A stretch of DNA of 33,555 nucleotides. Source: Bacteroidia bacterium (GTDB taxonomy: Bacteria; Bacteroidota; Bacteroidia; Chitinophagales; BACL12). Where the stretch lies: contig JAUIHG010000013.1 of NCBI GenBank assembly GCA_030432405.1, positions 1-33,555 on the forward strand. Reading direction: 5' to 3'. The notes below the pieces were generated by a model that had not been told where the DNA came from, did not search any database, and saw nothing but the letters and a program-made list of their open reading frames with translations. Both the position numbers and the translations under genes were made by a program. Positions 1 through 7,451 of this stretch are shown here, in pieces (the stretch's first letter is position 1; each line of letters opens with the position of its first letter).

Positions 1-172
1 GCTCCCTGCCAAGCCTTGCCAGCCCCCCTTAAGCCGCACAGCACTCTGGTGCTGGAGTACGCTCCCCTTCTTCCTCCGACCTGTGCCTAGCTGCGAACGC
101 CCTCCGCTCCGCAGGATGGTTGCATGTGGATTCCTTTGGCCATATCCCATGCCCGGATCTATAGTCGTGGCG
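1..172. other. Intergenic or gene-end sequence at window edge, no gene seen
   Basis: No convincing coding sequence is visible. A small perfect hairpin lies at 39-54 (CAGCAC, loop TCTG, GTGCTG). The surrounding words AAGCCGCACA (31-40) and GGTGCTGGAG (48-57) recur with similar spacing at about 11069-11097, after the thiolase gene. No T-run follows the hairpin, so a terminator role is not supported. Confidence 0.3.
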
Positions 173-637
173 TCAATCGGTATACACGGCGTCGAGGGCG
201 TTGGCCAATATGCGGAAGCTGCTTGCAGAGTTGATGCGGAATAACAGACCAAGGAAGACAAAGTGGATGACCAATCCTTGCAAAATGCCTACCACCAGGA
301 GTTCGGGCGGCATATAACCCAGTACTACATTGACCAGAATCAAAGCTCCTGGGGCCAACATGATAATGCCCACCAACAATCGAGAGACTGGGTGTACGGT
401 GGCGATTACACACCCACCAGATTCCGTCACCGATCCCTTCATGACCACAAAAACTACCAGATTGACTTTGGAAGAAATGAGCTTGAAGGATTGACCTTCT
501 ATAGTTCCTCGCAGCGGTTTTTTGGTAAATGTGGTCGTAAAATCAGTCATCGACTTGAGCCGTTCCATGGTTTGGGGGGCATCCGTTTTCAGGTCAAAAG
601 ACCGTTGCTTGGAAGGGAAGAGCGAAAGGCTGCTCAT
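173..637 (-). CDS. Small membrane protein, two predicted helices, unknown function
   Basis: The product is 154 residues and I do not recognise a named family. Residues 1-40 look soluble. Residues 41-85 are strand-like (PLRGTIEGQSFKLI, then a stretch ending VIATVHPVSR). Two hydrophobic segments follow at about 86-108 and 110-134, joined by the short turn GYMPPEL, so a hairpin of two membrane helices with a cytoplasmic or periplasmic N-terminal domain is likely. I chose the ATG at 635-637, 17 bases after the stop of the upstream WD40 gene; the longer upstream frame is only an antisense shadow of that gene. The pair is probably one transcript. The DNA is visibly less G+C-rich than the WD40 gene. 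Membrane location is inferred from hydrophobicity; no function is claimed. Confidence 0.7.
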   Translation of the reverse strand: MSSLSLFPSKQRSFDLKTDAPQTMERLKSMTDFTTTFTKKPLRGTIEGQSFKLISSKVNLVVFVVMKGSVTESGGCVIATVHPVSRLLVGIIMLAPGALILVNVVLGYMPPELLVVGILQGLVIHFVFLGLLFRINSASSFRILANALDAVYTD

Positions 638-654
638 GTTCGTTGGAACGTTTG

Positions 655-1710
655 TCAAACAAAGGCGATGGCATCTTCCTCCATCTGCCACAGCTTGATG
701 GTTCGGTCGTCGGAGCCACTGATCAGCAGGTTCTGGTAGGGGTGCCACAGCAGGGCGTTGACCGAGTGTTGATGGCCTTCCGCGCGGGGGCGTTCGAGGA
801 CCTTGGCCAGGCCGATGGTGTCGGCGTCCCAGAGCTTGATGCTGCGGTCGCGGCTGCCGGTGGCAAACCAGCGGCCTTCGGGGTGGAAGGCCAGCGCGTT
901 GATGGTGAAGGTGTGGGCGGGGATGACCTCGTCGAGCCGGAAATCCTCCCCTTCGCGCATCCACACGCGCAGCCGTGCATCGATAGCGCCGGTGAGCAGG
1001 TAGCGGCCACGGGGATCCCAGGCGGTGCAAAAGACGCTGGCTTCTTCGTGGTCCAGCCGGGCGATGGTTTCGCCGCGGGCGGCGTCCAGAATCTGAAGCA
1101 TCCCATCGGAACTGCCCACCGCAAGCCGTTCGCCTTCCGGCGAAAACGCCATGCAGCGGATGCGCTCTTCCGCCAGGCGGCGGCGCTGCTCCGGACTCCA
1201 GTCGCGGCCATCCCAGATGCTGAGCATGCCGTCGCCGTGGCCGACCCAGAGCCGCTGGCGCGCGCCTTGCCAGGCCATGGCAAAGACGGCCGAGCGGTTG
1301 TCGCCGAGGTTGCGCAGTTCCTTTCCGTCGAACTGGGGGCCGTCAAGGTCCGGCTGGGTTCCCTCCACCTCTGCTTTGGGCAGTTGCATGAGGTGCACCC
1401 CGCCTTCCAAACCGCCGGTCAGCAGTTGCCGGCGCCCGGGCAAGGGCAGGATGCTGAAGGCGTGGCCGGGCATGCGGGCCACCAGCTGGCCGGCCGGGGC
1501 GGTTTCGCTGTCCTCGCGGTCCAGCCGCCAGCGCACCACCATGCCCGAGCCGTCGCCGGCCAAAAGCGTGGGTGACGGGGTGGGGGAGGCGGAAGGGACA
1601 TCGGTGCCGTTGTCCGCACCACGGCCTTGGGCGGGTGCTTCGCCCGAAAGGGCATACACGGCACTGGCATGGCCGGTCAGGGTACGCAGGAGTCTCACAC
1701 CGATGGGCAT
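655..1710 (-). CDS. WD40 repeat protein (beta-propeller)
   Basis: The 351-residue product is built almost entirely of WD40 repeats, about seven. Typical pieces are LLRTLTGHASAVYAL at the N-terminus, MLSIWDGRDW, FSPEGERLAVGSSDGMLQI, LTGAIDARLRVW, FATGSRDRSIKLWD and LISGSDDRTIKLWQ at the C-terminus. Such propellers are protein-interaction scaffolds; no enzymatic domain and no signal peptide is present, so it is probably cytoplasmic. The start at 1710 is preferred over the longer frame to 1743 because a very good promoter ends right at it (TTTG, 17 bases, TACCTTTG) and because the repeat begins there. Residues 22-50 hold an Ala/Pro/Ser-rich loop inside the first repeat, which carries a copy of the window's palindromic word. 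It probably forms a two-gene operon with the small membrane protein 17 bases downstream. Partner proteins are unknown. Confidence 0.9.
   Translation of the reverse strand: MPIGVRLLRTLTGHASAVYALSGEAPAQGRGADNGTDVPSASPTPSPTLLAGDGSGMVVRWRLDREDSETAPAGQLVARMPGHAFSILPLPGRRQLLTGGLEGGVHLMQLPKAEVEGTQPDLDGPQFDGKELRNLGDNRSAVFAMAWQGARQRLWVGHGDGMLSIWDGRDWSPEQRRRLAEERIRCMAFSPEGERLAVGSSDGMLQILDAARGETIARLDHEEASVFCTAWDPRGRYLLTGAIDARLRVWMREGEDFRLDEVIPAHTFTINALAFHPEGRWFATGSRDRSIKLWDADTIGLAKVLERPRAEGHQHSVNALLWHPYQNLLISGSDDRTIKLWQMEEDAIAFV
1129..1144. repeat. Dispersed palindrome copy, TTCGCC-TTCC-GGCGAA
   Basis: Exact 12-base arms with a 4-base centre. It lies in the WD40 gene, where the minus strand reads F-S-P-E-G-E. 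This peptide is common in WD40 repeats, so this copy alone could be ordinary coding sequence. Confidence 0.5.
1637..1653. repeat. Dispersed 17-base hairpin word GCTTCGCCCGAAAGGGC, copy 1
   Basis: The identical 17 bases occur at 12576-12592. GCCC and GGGC pair around a GAAA loop. On the minus strand it encodes L-S-G-E-A in a low-complexity loop of the WD40 protein. It is related to the TTCGCC/GGCGAA palindrome family. Confidence 0.6.
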
Positions 1711-1715
1711 GGGCG

Positions 1716-1744
1716 CAAAGGTAGCCGCCCAAACGGCGCTCAAA
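1716..1744 (-). promoter_or_regulatory. Bacteroidota-type promoter for WD40 gene
   Basis: Read on the minus strand, TTTG (1744-1741) is followed by 17 bases and then TACCTTTG (1723-1716). This matches the known -33 TTTG and -7 TAnnTTTG consensus of this phylum with an acceptable spacer. The expected transcription start falls at or within a few bases of the ATG at 1710, so the mRNA may be leaderless or nearly so. Confidence 0.65.
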
Positions 1745-1877
1745 CGGCTGAAGGGCAGGGGCTTGTATCGCAGTTTGTGTCATGTTTGGGAGTTCCGGCT
1801 CGTTGGCGCATCTTGGCCCCTCGATTCTGCCGCAGCGGACCCCGTCCCCTGGCTCCTGTTCACCGACCCCCCACGGT

Positions 1878-2540
1878 TTGCCTCTCGTAGAACGCATCGT
1901 CCTGGATGCCCACACCAGCCTGGGTTGGTGGCGCATCACCGAATTGCCCACGGACTTGCGGCCGCGGCTCGTGTTCAGCAAGAACGAGGAGGAGTTTGTG
2001 GCGCGCATCTCCAACGAAAAGCGCCGCACGCAATGGATGGCCAGCCGGGTGCTGCTCAAGACGCTGATCGGCACGGACGGCTTTGTAGAGATGTTTGTGG
2101 ACCAATACGGGCGCCCGGAGGTCGAAAACTTCGACCTGCGCATTTCCATCAGCCATACCCACGACTACGCCGCGGTCATCCTCAGCGACCGCTACACGGT
2201 GGGCATCGACGTGGAGCAGGTCAAACCCGATCTGGACCGGATCAAGGGCAAATTCATGCGCCCCGACGAGCTGGCGCACATGCCCGATGACGAAGACGCG
2301 CTCACCTACGTGCTGCTGCACTGGAGCGCCAAGGAGGTGATGTACAAAATCTACGCCCGCCGCAAACTCGATTTCCGCGAGCACATGGGCGTGCACCCCT
2401 TCGAACTGCAGCCCGACAAGGGGGTCTTCCACGGCTGGACCGCCAAAGGCGACTACGACCGTGGCTTCACCATGCACTACCGCCGTCTTGGCGATTACTA
2501 CGTGGTGTGGGCGGTGGACACGGAGAGTGAGCTGGACTAG
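1878..2540 (+). CDS. 4'-phosphopantetheinyl transferase superfamily protein
   Basis: The enzyme family moves 4'-phosphopantetheine from coenzyme A to a serine of a carrier protein (acyl carrier protein or similar). Counting from the TTG at 1878 the product has 220 residues. The family motifs are in order: an Arg-rich segment NEKRRTQWMASR (46-57), SISHTHDYAA (90-99), the Mg-binding GIDVEQV (109-115) and WSAKEVMYK (149-157). An in-frame ATG at 1782 would add 32 residues that look non-coding (Ser/Pro/Gly-rich), so I prefer TTG 1878, where MPLVERIVLD resembles relatives; ATG 1782 remains possible. The gene is divergent from the WD40 gene. No carrier protein or synthase gene is nearby, so the substrate carrier cannot be told from context. 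Confidence 0.88.
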   Translation: MPLVERIVLDAHTSLGWWRITELPTDLRPRLVFSKNEEEFVARISNEKRRTQWMASRVLLKTLIGTDGFVEMFVDQYGRPEVENFDLRISISHTHDYAAVILSDRYTVGIDVEQVKPDLDRIKGKFMRPDELAHMPDDEDALTYVLLHWSAKEVMYKIYARRKLDFREHMGVHPFELQPDKGVFHGWTAKGDYDRGFTMHYRRLGDYYVVWAVDTESELD

Positions 2541-2585
2541 TTGGTGAACCCAGGTTCTCGGGTTGCGCAAACATCACCCCTGTGC

Positions 2586-2984
2586 TCATGGCTGTGCTTC
2601 AAGCCGATGGATGTTGTCCAAAAAGGCCTGAATAAGGTTTTGGTCTGAACATGACCATGAGTACGTTTCCTTTCCATCCCGTAGGATGGCACCTGCAAAG
2701 GCTCCTTGCCCATTTTGTGTGCAATACATGCGCATAACGGTATGCCCATCTATGCGGTTGTTTTTGACCGGACTGATCCTGAGCTCATCAAGTGCGGTCC
2801 CGGGGAACAAGCGGGCGGCAAATGCTGATGCAGCGATGAATCTGGTGACATCGATAAGCGCATCAAACACGTGTTGAAATTCCTTTCTATCGGCTTTGGC
2901 CGTTTTGAAGTGTTCCACTTTAAGCGTCCACTCCCTTTTCAGTGCTCCACGGCTATACGCTTTGCTGTATTTGTCCAGAATCAC
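2586..2984 (-). CDS. Hypothetical protein, AT-richer than neighbours
   Basis: The frame encodes 132 residues starting at a GTG; an in-frame stop lies a short way upstream and no ATG is available before the middle of the frame. The protein begins MILDKYSKAYSRGALKREW, has a hydrophobic but not clearly transmembrane helix around VTRFIAASAFAARLF, and ends with a mixed segment containing MRMYCTQNGQGAFAGAILRD. No signal peptide and no recognised domain is visible. Base composition is clearly lower in G+C than dnaG and the transferase on each side, which could mean recent acquisition or simply a fast-evolving gene. It lies 47 bases after the dnaG stop on the same strand and may be co-transcribed. 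Function unknown. Confidence 0.6.
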   Translation of the reverse strand: MILDKYSKAYSRGALKREWTLKVEHFKTAKADRKEFQHVFDALIDVTRFIAASAFAARLFPGTALDELRISPVKNNRIDGHTVMRMYCTQNGQGAFAGAILRDGKETYSWSCSDQNLIQAFLDNIHRLEAQP

Positions 2985-3031
2985 GTGCTGTTGATTGCCG
3001 TTGTTTAACTGCGTGGATTAGGCAAATCGCA

Positions 3032-5131
3032 TCAACGCCGATCCACCAGCGTATGCGCCGCCGCTTCCGCCAGATCCTGTTTGGCCTTTTTGAGGCGTTG
3101 ATATAGGCCCAACAGCCGCTCGGCCTCGAGTTGATCTTCGGTTTTGGGGGCTTCTTCGCCGCGGGCGGCGGCTTCTTTTTCTGCGGCCTCGACTTCCTCC
3201 TTGGAGGAGTAGATGGTTTTGCGGTGCAAGGCCTGCATCTGGGCGGCCACTTCCTTGATCAGTCCGTCGATCTTGCGGACTTTCAAATAGGCCACCACTT
3301 TTTCGACGTCGCGGCGGACCAGGAAGCGCTTGTCCGTAATGGCAATGTCGTGTTTTTTGGCCCAGTTGGGCGAAAGTTCATAGGGCTTGTGCAGGATATC
3401 AATGGCCAATGTTTTGATGTCCGGGTCTTCGTGCTGCAGGAAAAAGACATTGGTCAATACCTCGCCGATGGAGAGCGCCTGCCGGTAGGCCTGCAGGATT
3501 TTCCGGTACAACGGATGTTCGAGGTCCACGTCCGCCACCTGTTCCAAAATGAAAGGAATGGCAGGCTGCTCGTCTACGGTATAGCCTTCGGATTCAAAAA
3601 GCAAACGGATCAAATCCAGTTCGCGCGGCTGCATCGGATCGGAAACGGCCTGGCGGGCGCTTCGGTTGGGATCCAGGTCCACGGTACCCGGCGGAGGGGC
3701 TTCCACGCCGTCCGGCAGGGACTGACCGCCAACCTGGCCACCAGCCACACGCGGAGGCAAATGCTCCGCATCGGGTGGGGGAGGCGTGCTGCCGCGTTCG
3801 CGGGCTTCGCGCTCCCGGTTTTTGCGCATGCGCTGTTGCAGCGCTTTGTTGGTTTCGGTCAACAGGAGCTGCTCGGAAAGCTCCATGAGCCGCGCGGTCT
3901 CCTTGACGTAAAAAGCCCGCGCGATGGGATCGCCCACCAGGGCGATGGTCGACACCACATCCTGCACTGCCGCGGCCTTGCGCATGGGATCGTCCTTTAC
4001 CCCTTGCAGCAGTTGCCGCGTTTTGAACAGCACAAAATCGCTGGCCTGGGCGTCGAGGAATTCGAGCATGCCCTCCGCGCCGCGGGACTGGACCAGGGAA
4101 TCGGGGTCTTCGCCGTCCGGCAAGCGGACGATGCGCACGTTCATGCCTTCGGCGAGCACGATTTCCGTACCGCGCATCGCGGCGTTGAGGCCGGCCGCGT
4201 CCCCGTCGTAGAGGATGGTCAGGTTGGGCGTGTAGCGCTTGACCAGGCGAACCTGATCCGGGGTTAGGGCCGTGCCGCTGGAGGCCACCACGTTTTCGAT
4301 GCCCGCCTGGTGCAAGGACAATACATCGGTATAGCCCTCCACCATAAAGCAGCGCTCCTCGCGGATGATGGAGCGTTTGGCCTGGTGGATGCCGTAGAGG
4401 ACCTGCCGCTTGTTGTACAGGATGCTCTCCGGGCTGTTGATGTATTTTGGAATGCGCGGTCCAGATTTCAGGGTGCGCCCTCCAAATCCGATCACCTTGC
4501 CCGAGAGGTTGTGGATCGGAAACATGAGCCGTCCGCGGTAGAAATCGTAGCGGCGTTCGTCGCGTTCTTTGACCAGGCCGAGCTCCACCAGAAACTCGGG
4601 GCGGTACCCGGCATCGGTGGCGGCTTTCAGAAAAGCTTCGCCACCATCGGGACACCAGCCCAGGCCGAAGGTGTCGATGGTCTTGTCCAGCAGCCCGCGC
4701 TCTTTGCAATAGGCCAGGCCTACGGCGCGGCCTTCTTCGCCTTCGCGCAGTTGCTGCGCGAAATACTCCGCCGCCCAGCGGTTGGCAATCTGCAGGGCTT
4801 CGCGGTGGTCCTGTGCGGCTTCCTGTTCCGGGGTGCGCGCTTCTTCCTCAATCTCGATCTGGTAGCGCTCGGCCAGCCAGCGCAGGGCCTCCACAAACGA
4901 GAGGTGTTCGTGTTCCTCCAGGAATTTGATGGGGTCCCCGGCCTTTCCGCAGCCGAAGCACTTGTAGATGTTGCGGGCGATGTTGACGTTGAACGACGGC
5001 GTCTTCTCGTCGTGGAAGGGGCAGAGCCCGATCAAGTTGCCGCCCCGCTTTTTGAGCCGCACAAATTCGCCTACCACGTCTTCGACGCGGGCGGCTTCTT
5101 TGATGCGTTGGACGGTTTCGGGTTTGATCAC
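3032..5131 (-). CDS. dnaG: DNA primase DnaG
   Basis: DnaG makes the RNA primers for DNA replication at the fork, in contact with the replicative helicase. The 699-residue product has the N-terminal CHC2 zinc-binding domain with C37, H40, C58 and C61 (LCPFHDEKTPSF, then YKCFGCGKAGD). The catalytic core follows, including YRGRLMFPIHNLSGKVIGFG at about 198-217. The TOPRIM domain has E265 in EGYTD and the DGDAAG motif with D309 and D311. A Pro-rich linker (about 449-490) leads to the C-terminal helicase-interaction region (about 500-699). The length is somewhat above the usual 580-660, because of the linker and a charged C-terminus (EEVEAAEKEAAARGEE). The ATG at 5131 gives the standard N-terminus MIKPETVQRIKEAA. 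Essential gene, no oddity in key residues. Confidence 0.97.
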   Translation of the reverse strand: MIKPETVQRIKEAARVEDVVGEFVRLKKRGGNLIGLCPFHDEKTPSFNVNIARNIYKCFGCGKAGDPIKFLEEHEHLSFVEALRWLAERYQIEIEEEARTPEQEAAQDHREALQIANRWAAEYFAQQLREGEEGRAVGLAYCKERGLLDKTIDTFGLGWCPDGGEAFLKAATDAGYRPEFLVELGLVKERDERRYDFYRGRLMFPIHNLSGKVIGFGGRTLKSGPRIPKYINSPESILYNKRQVLYGIHQAKRSIIREERCFMVEGYTDVLSLHQAGIENVVASSGTALTPDQVRLVKRYTPNLTILYDGDAAGLNAAMRGTEIVLAEGMNVRIVRLPDGEDPDSLVQSRGAEGMLEFLDAQASDFVLFKTRQLLQGVKDDPMRKAAAVQDVVSTIALVGDPIARAFYVKETARLMELSEQLLLTETNKALQQRMRKNREREARERGSTPPPPDAEHLPPRVAGGQVGGQSLPDGVEAPPPGTVDLDPNRSARQAVSDPMQPRELDLIRLLFESEGYTVDEQPAIPFILEQVADVDLEHPLYRKILQAYRQALSIGEVLTNVFFLQHEDPDIKTLAIDILHKPYELSPNWAKKHDIAITDKRFLVRRDVEKVVAYLKVRKIDGLIKEVAAQMQALHRKTIYSSKEEVEAAEKEAAARGEEAPKTEDQLEAERLLGLYQRLKKAKQDLAEAAAHTLVDRR

Positions 5132-5447
5132 GGCTGGAGTGGAGGCGCAGGTTGGCGGTGCTGAGGACCAGCCTGCAAGAGCAGACCGGGCGGACCGACG
5201 AAGTTCCTCCCTTTCAAGAAACGAACAAAGCCGGGCTTGGTCTTCGCCGGGAGGCGTGGATCAAGCCGGGTGGCGTAGCGCAATCCGGGATCAGTGGGCC
5301 AAAGCCCCTGGGCATGGAACAACCGGGCACAATCCCTTTGGACCAAAAAAATGTTGCCCCGTCACCGGCTGTCCAGTTTTTGGCACGGTAGTTGGCTTAG
5401 GTGGGTCATGCAGCGATTTTGCTGCGGTACGCTAAACCCCCTAAGCG
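5132..5447. other. Intergenic region, dnaG to DUF4476 gene, no gene seen
   Basis: The 316 bases separate two divergent genes. Small open frames on both strands lack any protein-like character. Seen in it: a degenerate copy of the palindromic word, TTCGCCGGGAGGCG at 5243-5256, and a small hairpin GCAGC-GATTTT-GCTGC at 5410-5425, about 20 bases before the ATG at 5448. I could not identify a convincing TAnnTTTG element for either gene. Confidence 0.4.
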
Positions 5448-6194
5448 ATGAAAAAGGTCCTCTTCTCCCTGCTCCTCCTTCTGGCCTCCTCGTCGGCTTT
5501 CGCGGGCTATCGACACGCTGACCTCAAGTTGTCGGTGGCCGAGACTTCGGCCTTCACCATGACCATCAGCGGGCGCCACTACACCCGCCCGGACCACGCC
5601 TTCGTCCTCACGGACCTGGAGCCCGGCCGCCACTGGCTGGAAGTCCGCAGCGCCAACGGCCGCCGTGTCCTGTACCGCGGAATGATCGTGCTGCAGCCGG
5701 CCACGCAGACCAAGGCCAAAATCGACAACCGCGGCCGCTACGTGGTCAAGGAAGTCCTGGCCAAGGCCCAGCCGGTCCACAACCCGGTGATCGGCAGCTG
5801 CGGCACCGGAACGGTCTACAACGGTGGCGGCAACCAGCCCTACGGTGTGTACACCGGCCATCCGTCCAACGGCGGCACCGGCTACACCATCAACAACCAC
5901 CCGCATGCCCTGCCGGTGATGGGCTCCCGCGGATTCGACGCCCTGCTGCGTTCGCTGGACGCCCAGCGTTTTGACGAAGCCCGCGTGGCCATTGCCGAAC
6001 AGGCCTTCCGCAACAACCGCTTCACGGCCATGCAACTTCGTGCCATCATGCTCGAGATGCGCTTTGAAAGCAACCGCCTGGAAGTGGCCAAACTCGGCTA
6101 CCAAAGCCTGGTCGATCCCCGCAACATCCACGTGGTCACCGACGCTTTCCGCTTCTCGTCCAGCACCACGGAACTCTACGCCTGGATCGGGTAA
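5448..6194 (+). CDS. Secreted DUF4476 domain protein
   Basis: The 248-residue product starts with a clear Sec signal peptide (MKKVLFSLLLLLASSSAFAG, cleavage likely after AFA). The middle part (about 20-105) is strand-rich and resembles a small beta-domain that may describe a surface or periplasmic module (FTMTISGRHY, FVLTDLEPGRHWLEVR). A Gly/Asn-rich linker (about 115-150) leads to the C-terminal DUF4476 region, about 155-245: FDALLRSLDAQRFDEAR, NNRFTAMQLRAIMLEM and the ending DAFRFSSSTTELYAWIG follow its usual pattern. DUF4476 is typical of Bacteroidota and has no known activity. No T9SS tail or lipobox is present, so the periplasm is the likely location. It stands alone between dnaG and a terminator at 6246-6278. 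Confidence 0.85.
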   Translation: MKKVLFSLLLLLASSSAFAGYRHADLKLSVAETSAFTMTISGRHYTRPDHAFVLTDLEPGRHWLEVRSANGRRVLYRGMIVLQPATQTKAKIDNRGRYVVKEVLAKAQPVHNPVIGSCGTGTVYNGGGNQPYGVYTGHPSNGGTGYTINNHPHALPVMGSRGFDALLRSLDAQRFDEARVAIAEQAFRNNRFTAMQLRAIMLEMRFESNRLEVAKLGYQSLVDPRNIHVVTDAFRFSSSTTELYAWIG

Positions 6195-6245
6195 CTCCTG
6201 ATCCATCTGCCAAGACGCATACCCATGGTGGGTTTTGGTTTCCGC

Positions 6246-6278
6246 CCTCCCTCCGCACGCTGCGGGGGGAGGTTTTTT
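6246..6278 (+). terminator. Rho-independent terminator after DUF4476 gene
   Basis: A 12-base stem (6246-6257 with 6261-6272, one G:U pair) closes a CGC loop and is followed directly by TTTTTT (6273-6278). It lies 52 bases after the DUF4476 stop. Confidence 0.85.
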
Positions 6279-6306
6279 GTGCTTTCGGCTTCTGCATTGC
6301 GCGCCG

Positions 6307-6314
6307 TACCTTGA
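6307..6314 (+). promoter_or_regulatory. Possible -7 element for cupredoxin gene
   Basis: TACCTTGA differs from TAnnTTTG at two positions. A TTTC lies 20 bases upstream (6283-6286) as a poor -33 element. It is 62 bases before the ATG at 6376 and just downstream of a terminator, which is where a promoter is needed. Confidence 0.3.
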
Positions 6315-6375
6315 GGGGGTATGTCAAAGGCAGGCCCGTCAGCTTGCCCACCTGTCCTTTTTGATCCCTTTCCCA

Positions 6376-7296
6376 ATGAAGCAACACAACCTCTACCTCC
6401 TCCTGGCCTTGCTGTGCGGCGCTTTCAGCGCGAAGGCGACCATCCACACCGTGCTGGCCGACAACTTTTTCTACGCCCCCGATGTGATCACCATCGAGGC
6501 CGGGGACACCGTGCGTTTCCAGTGGGTGGCCGGCAGCCACCCCACTTCGTCCACCACGGGCGACTGGACCGGGTTTGTGGCCTTCCCACTCAATGCCATC
6601 GACCAAACCTTTGACCTGCCTTTTCCCAATCCGGGCACCTACGATTACCAGTGCGACTTCCACATCGGCCTGGGCATGATCGGCACGGTCATCGTCACGC
6701 CGAGCAGCAGCTGCAACAGCGCCATCGTGCCGGACAACCAGAGCCACACCACGCTCAGCAACCGGATTCAATTGGATTGGGATCCCGCACCCGGATCGGT
6801 GGCCTGCCAGGTCAAGGCCCAACGCCTGCCTTCCGGTCCAAGCCCCAGCATCAACATACTCTCCGGCGACATCACTACGGCCAACGTGCCGTTTGCAGCC
6901 GCCGGCGCAGGGACCCTGTGGACCTGGCGCGTGCGCTGCGCCTGCAGCGTCAGCCCCTTGGACGCATCGGGCTTCAGCGCCTTCGGGGACACGTTCTCCA
7001 TACCTACTCCGAAAACCACCGTGCCGCCCGAGCTCCCGGAATCCGACATCCTCGTTTGGCCCACGGCCGCCACTGATGTGGCCTTTTTGCGCTACCGCGC
7101 GAACACCGCCGGTCCCCATGCCGTGGAATGGCTCGACCTTTCCGGCCGCGTGATTGCTGCCCGCGAAGCCGATCTGGACGTGGATCAGGAGCTTTGGGAC
7201 CAGGTGGACGTCAGCGGCCTGCCCAACGGCAGTTACCTGGTGGCCGTGTATTCGGCCGAAGGCCGGCAAACGCAGCGCTTCAACGTGGTGCGTTAA
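6376..7296 (+). CDS. Secreted cupredoxin (blue copper) protein with T9SS sorting domain
   Basis: The 306-residue product has a signal peptide (MKQHNLYLLLALLCGAFSAKA), then a plastocyanin-like domain (about 22-108). The expected type 1 copper ligands are present: H55 in VAGSH, C93 and H96 in YQCDFH, and M101 in IGLGM, with spacing typical of plastocyanins and pseudoazurins. This suggests a small electron carrier or copper-binding surface protein. Residues about 113-215 form a second strand-rich domain of fibronectin-III-like character (IQLDWDPAPGSVACQVKAQR). The last 80 residues (ILVWPTAATDV through LPNGSYLVAVYSAEG to FNVVR) are a T9SS type A sorting domain, so it should reach the cell surface or medium. 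I chose the ATG at 6376 because it begins the signal peptide; the frame is open upstream only through the terminator. The partner electron donor or acceptor is not in the window. Confidence 0.88.
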   Translation: MKQHNLYLLLALLCGAFSAKATIHTVLADNFFYAPDVITIEAGDTVRFQWVAGSHPTSSTTGDWTGFVAFPLNAIDQTFDLPFPNPGTYDYQCDFHIGLGMIGTVIVTPSSSCNSAIVPDNQSHTTLSNRIQLDWDPAPGSVACQVKAQRLPSGPSPSINILSGDITTANVPFAAAGAGTLWTWRVRCACSVSPLDASGFSAFGDTFSIPTPKTTVPPELPESDILVWPTAATDVAFLRYRANTAGPHAVEWLDLSGRVIAAREADLDVDQELWDQVDVSGLPNGSYLVAVYSAEGRQTQRFNVVR

Positions 7297-7347
7297 GCCG
7301 GGCATAGCCCAAGTCCTCAGCCCGCCGTGCAACAAGCGCGGCACCTG

Positions 7348-7382
7348 CAAAGCCCCGGATCTCCTGAAGGTCCGGGGCTTTG
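7348..7382. terminator. Bidirectional terminator between cupredoxin and HD genes
   Basis: A perfect 12-base stem, CAAAGCCCCGGA (7348-7359) with TCCGGGGCTTTG (7371-7382), closes an 11-base loop. It sits between two convergent genes (stops at 7296 and 7452) and carries a short T-rich end on the plus side, so it could serve both. Confidence 0.75.
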
Positions 7383-7451
7383 TTGTGTCGCAGACGGCAT
7401 GGAAATGACGGCCGCCGCTGGCAGTGGGCCATGCCTCCCGATGTTACAGGG

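Noticed and set aside
4105..4125. TTCGCC-GTCC-GGCAAG in dnaG, similar to the dispersed palindrome
   Set aside because: It encodes the conserved P-D-G-E-D-P-D of primases, so protein constraint explains it. A similar word in mdh (about 24183) encodes the conserved G-F-A-E-G and is rejected for the same reason.
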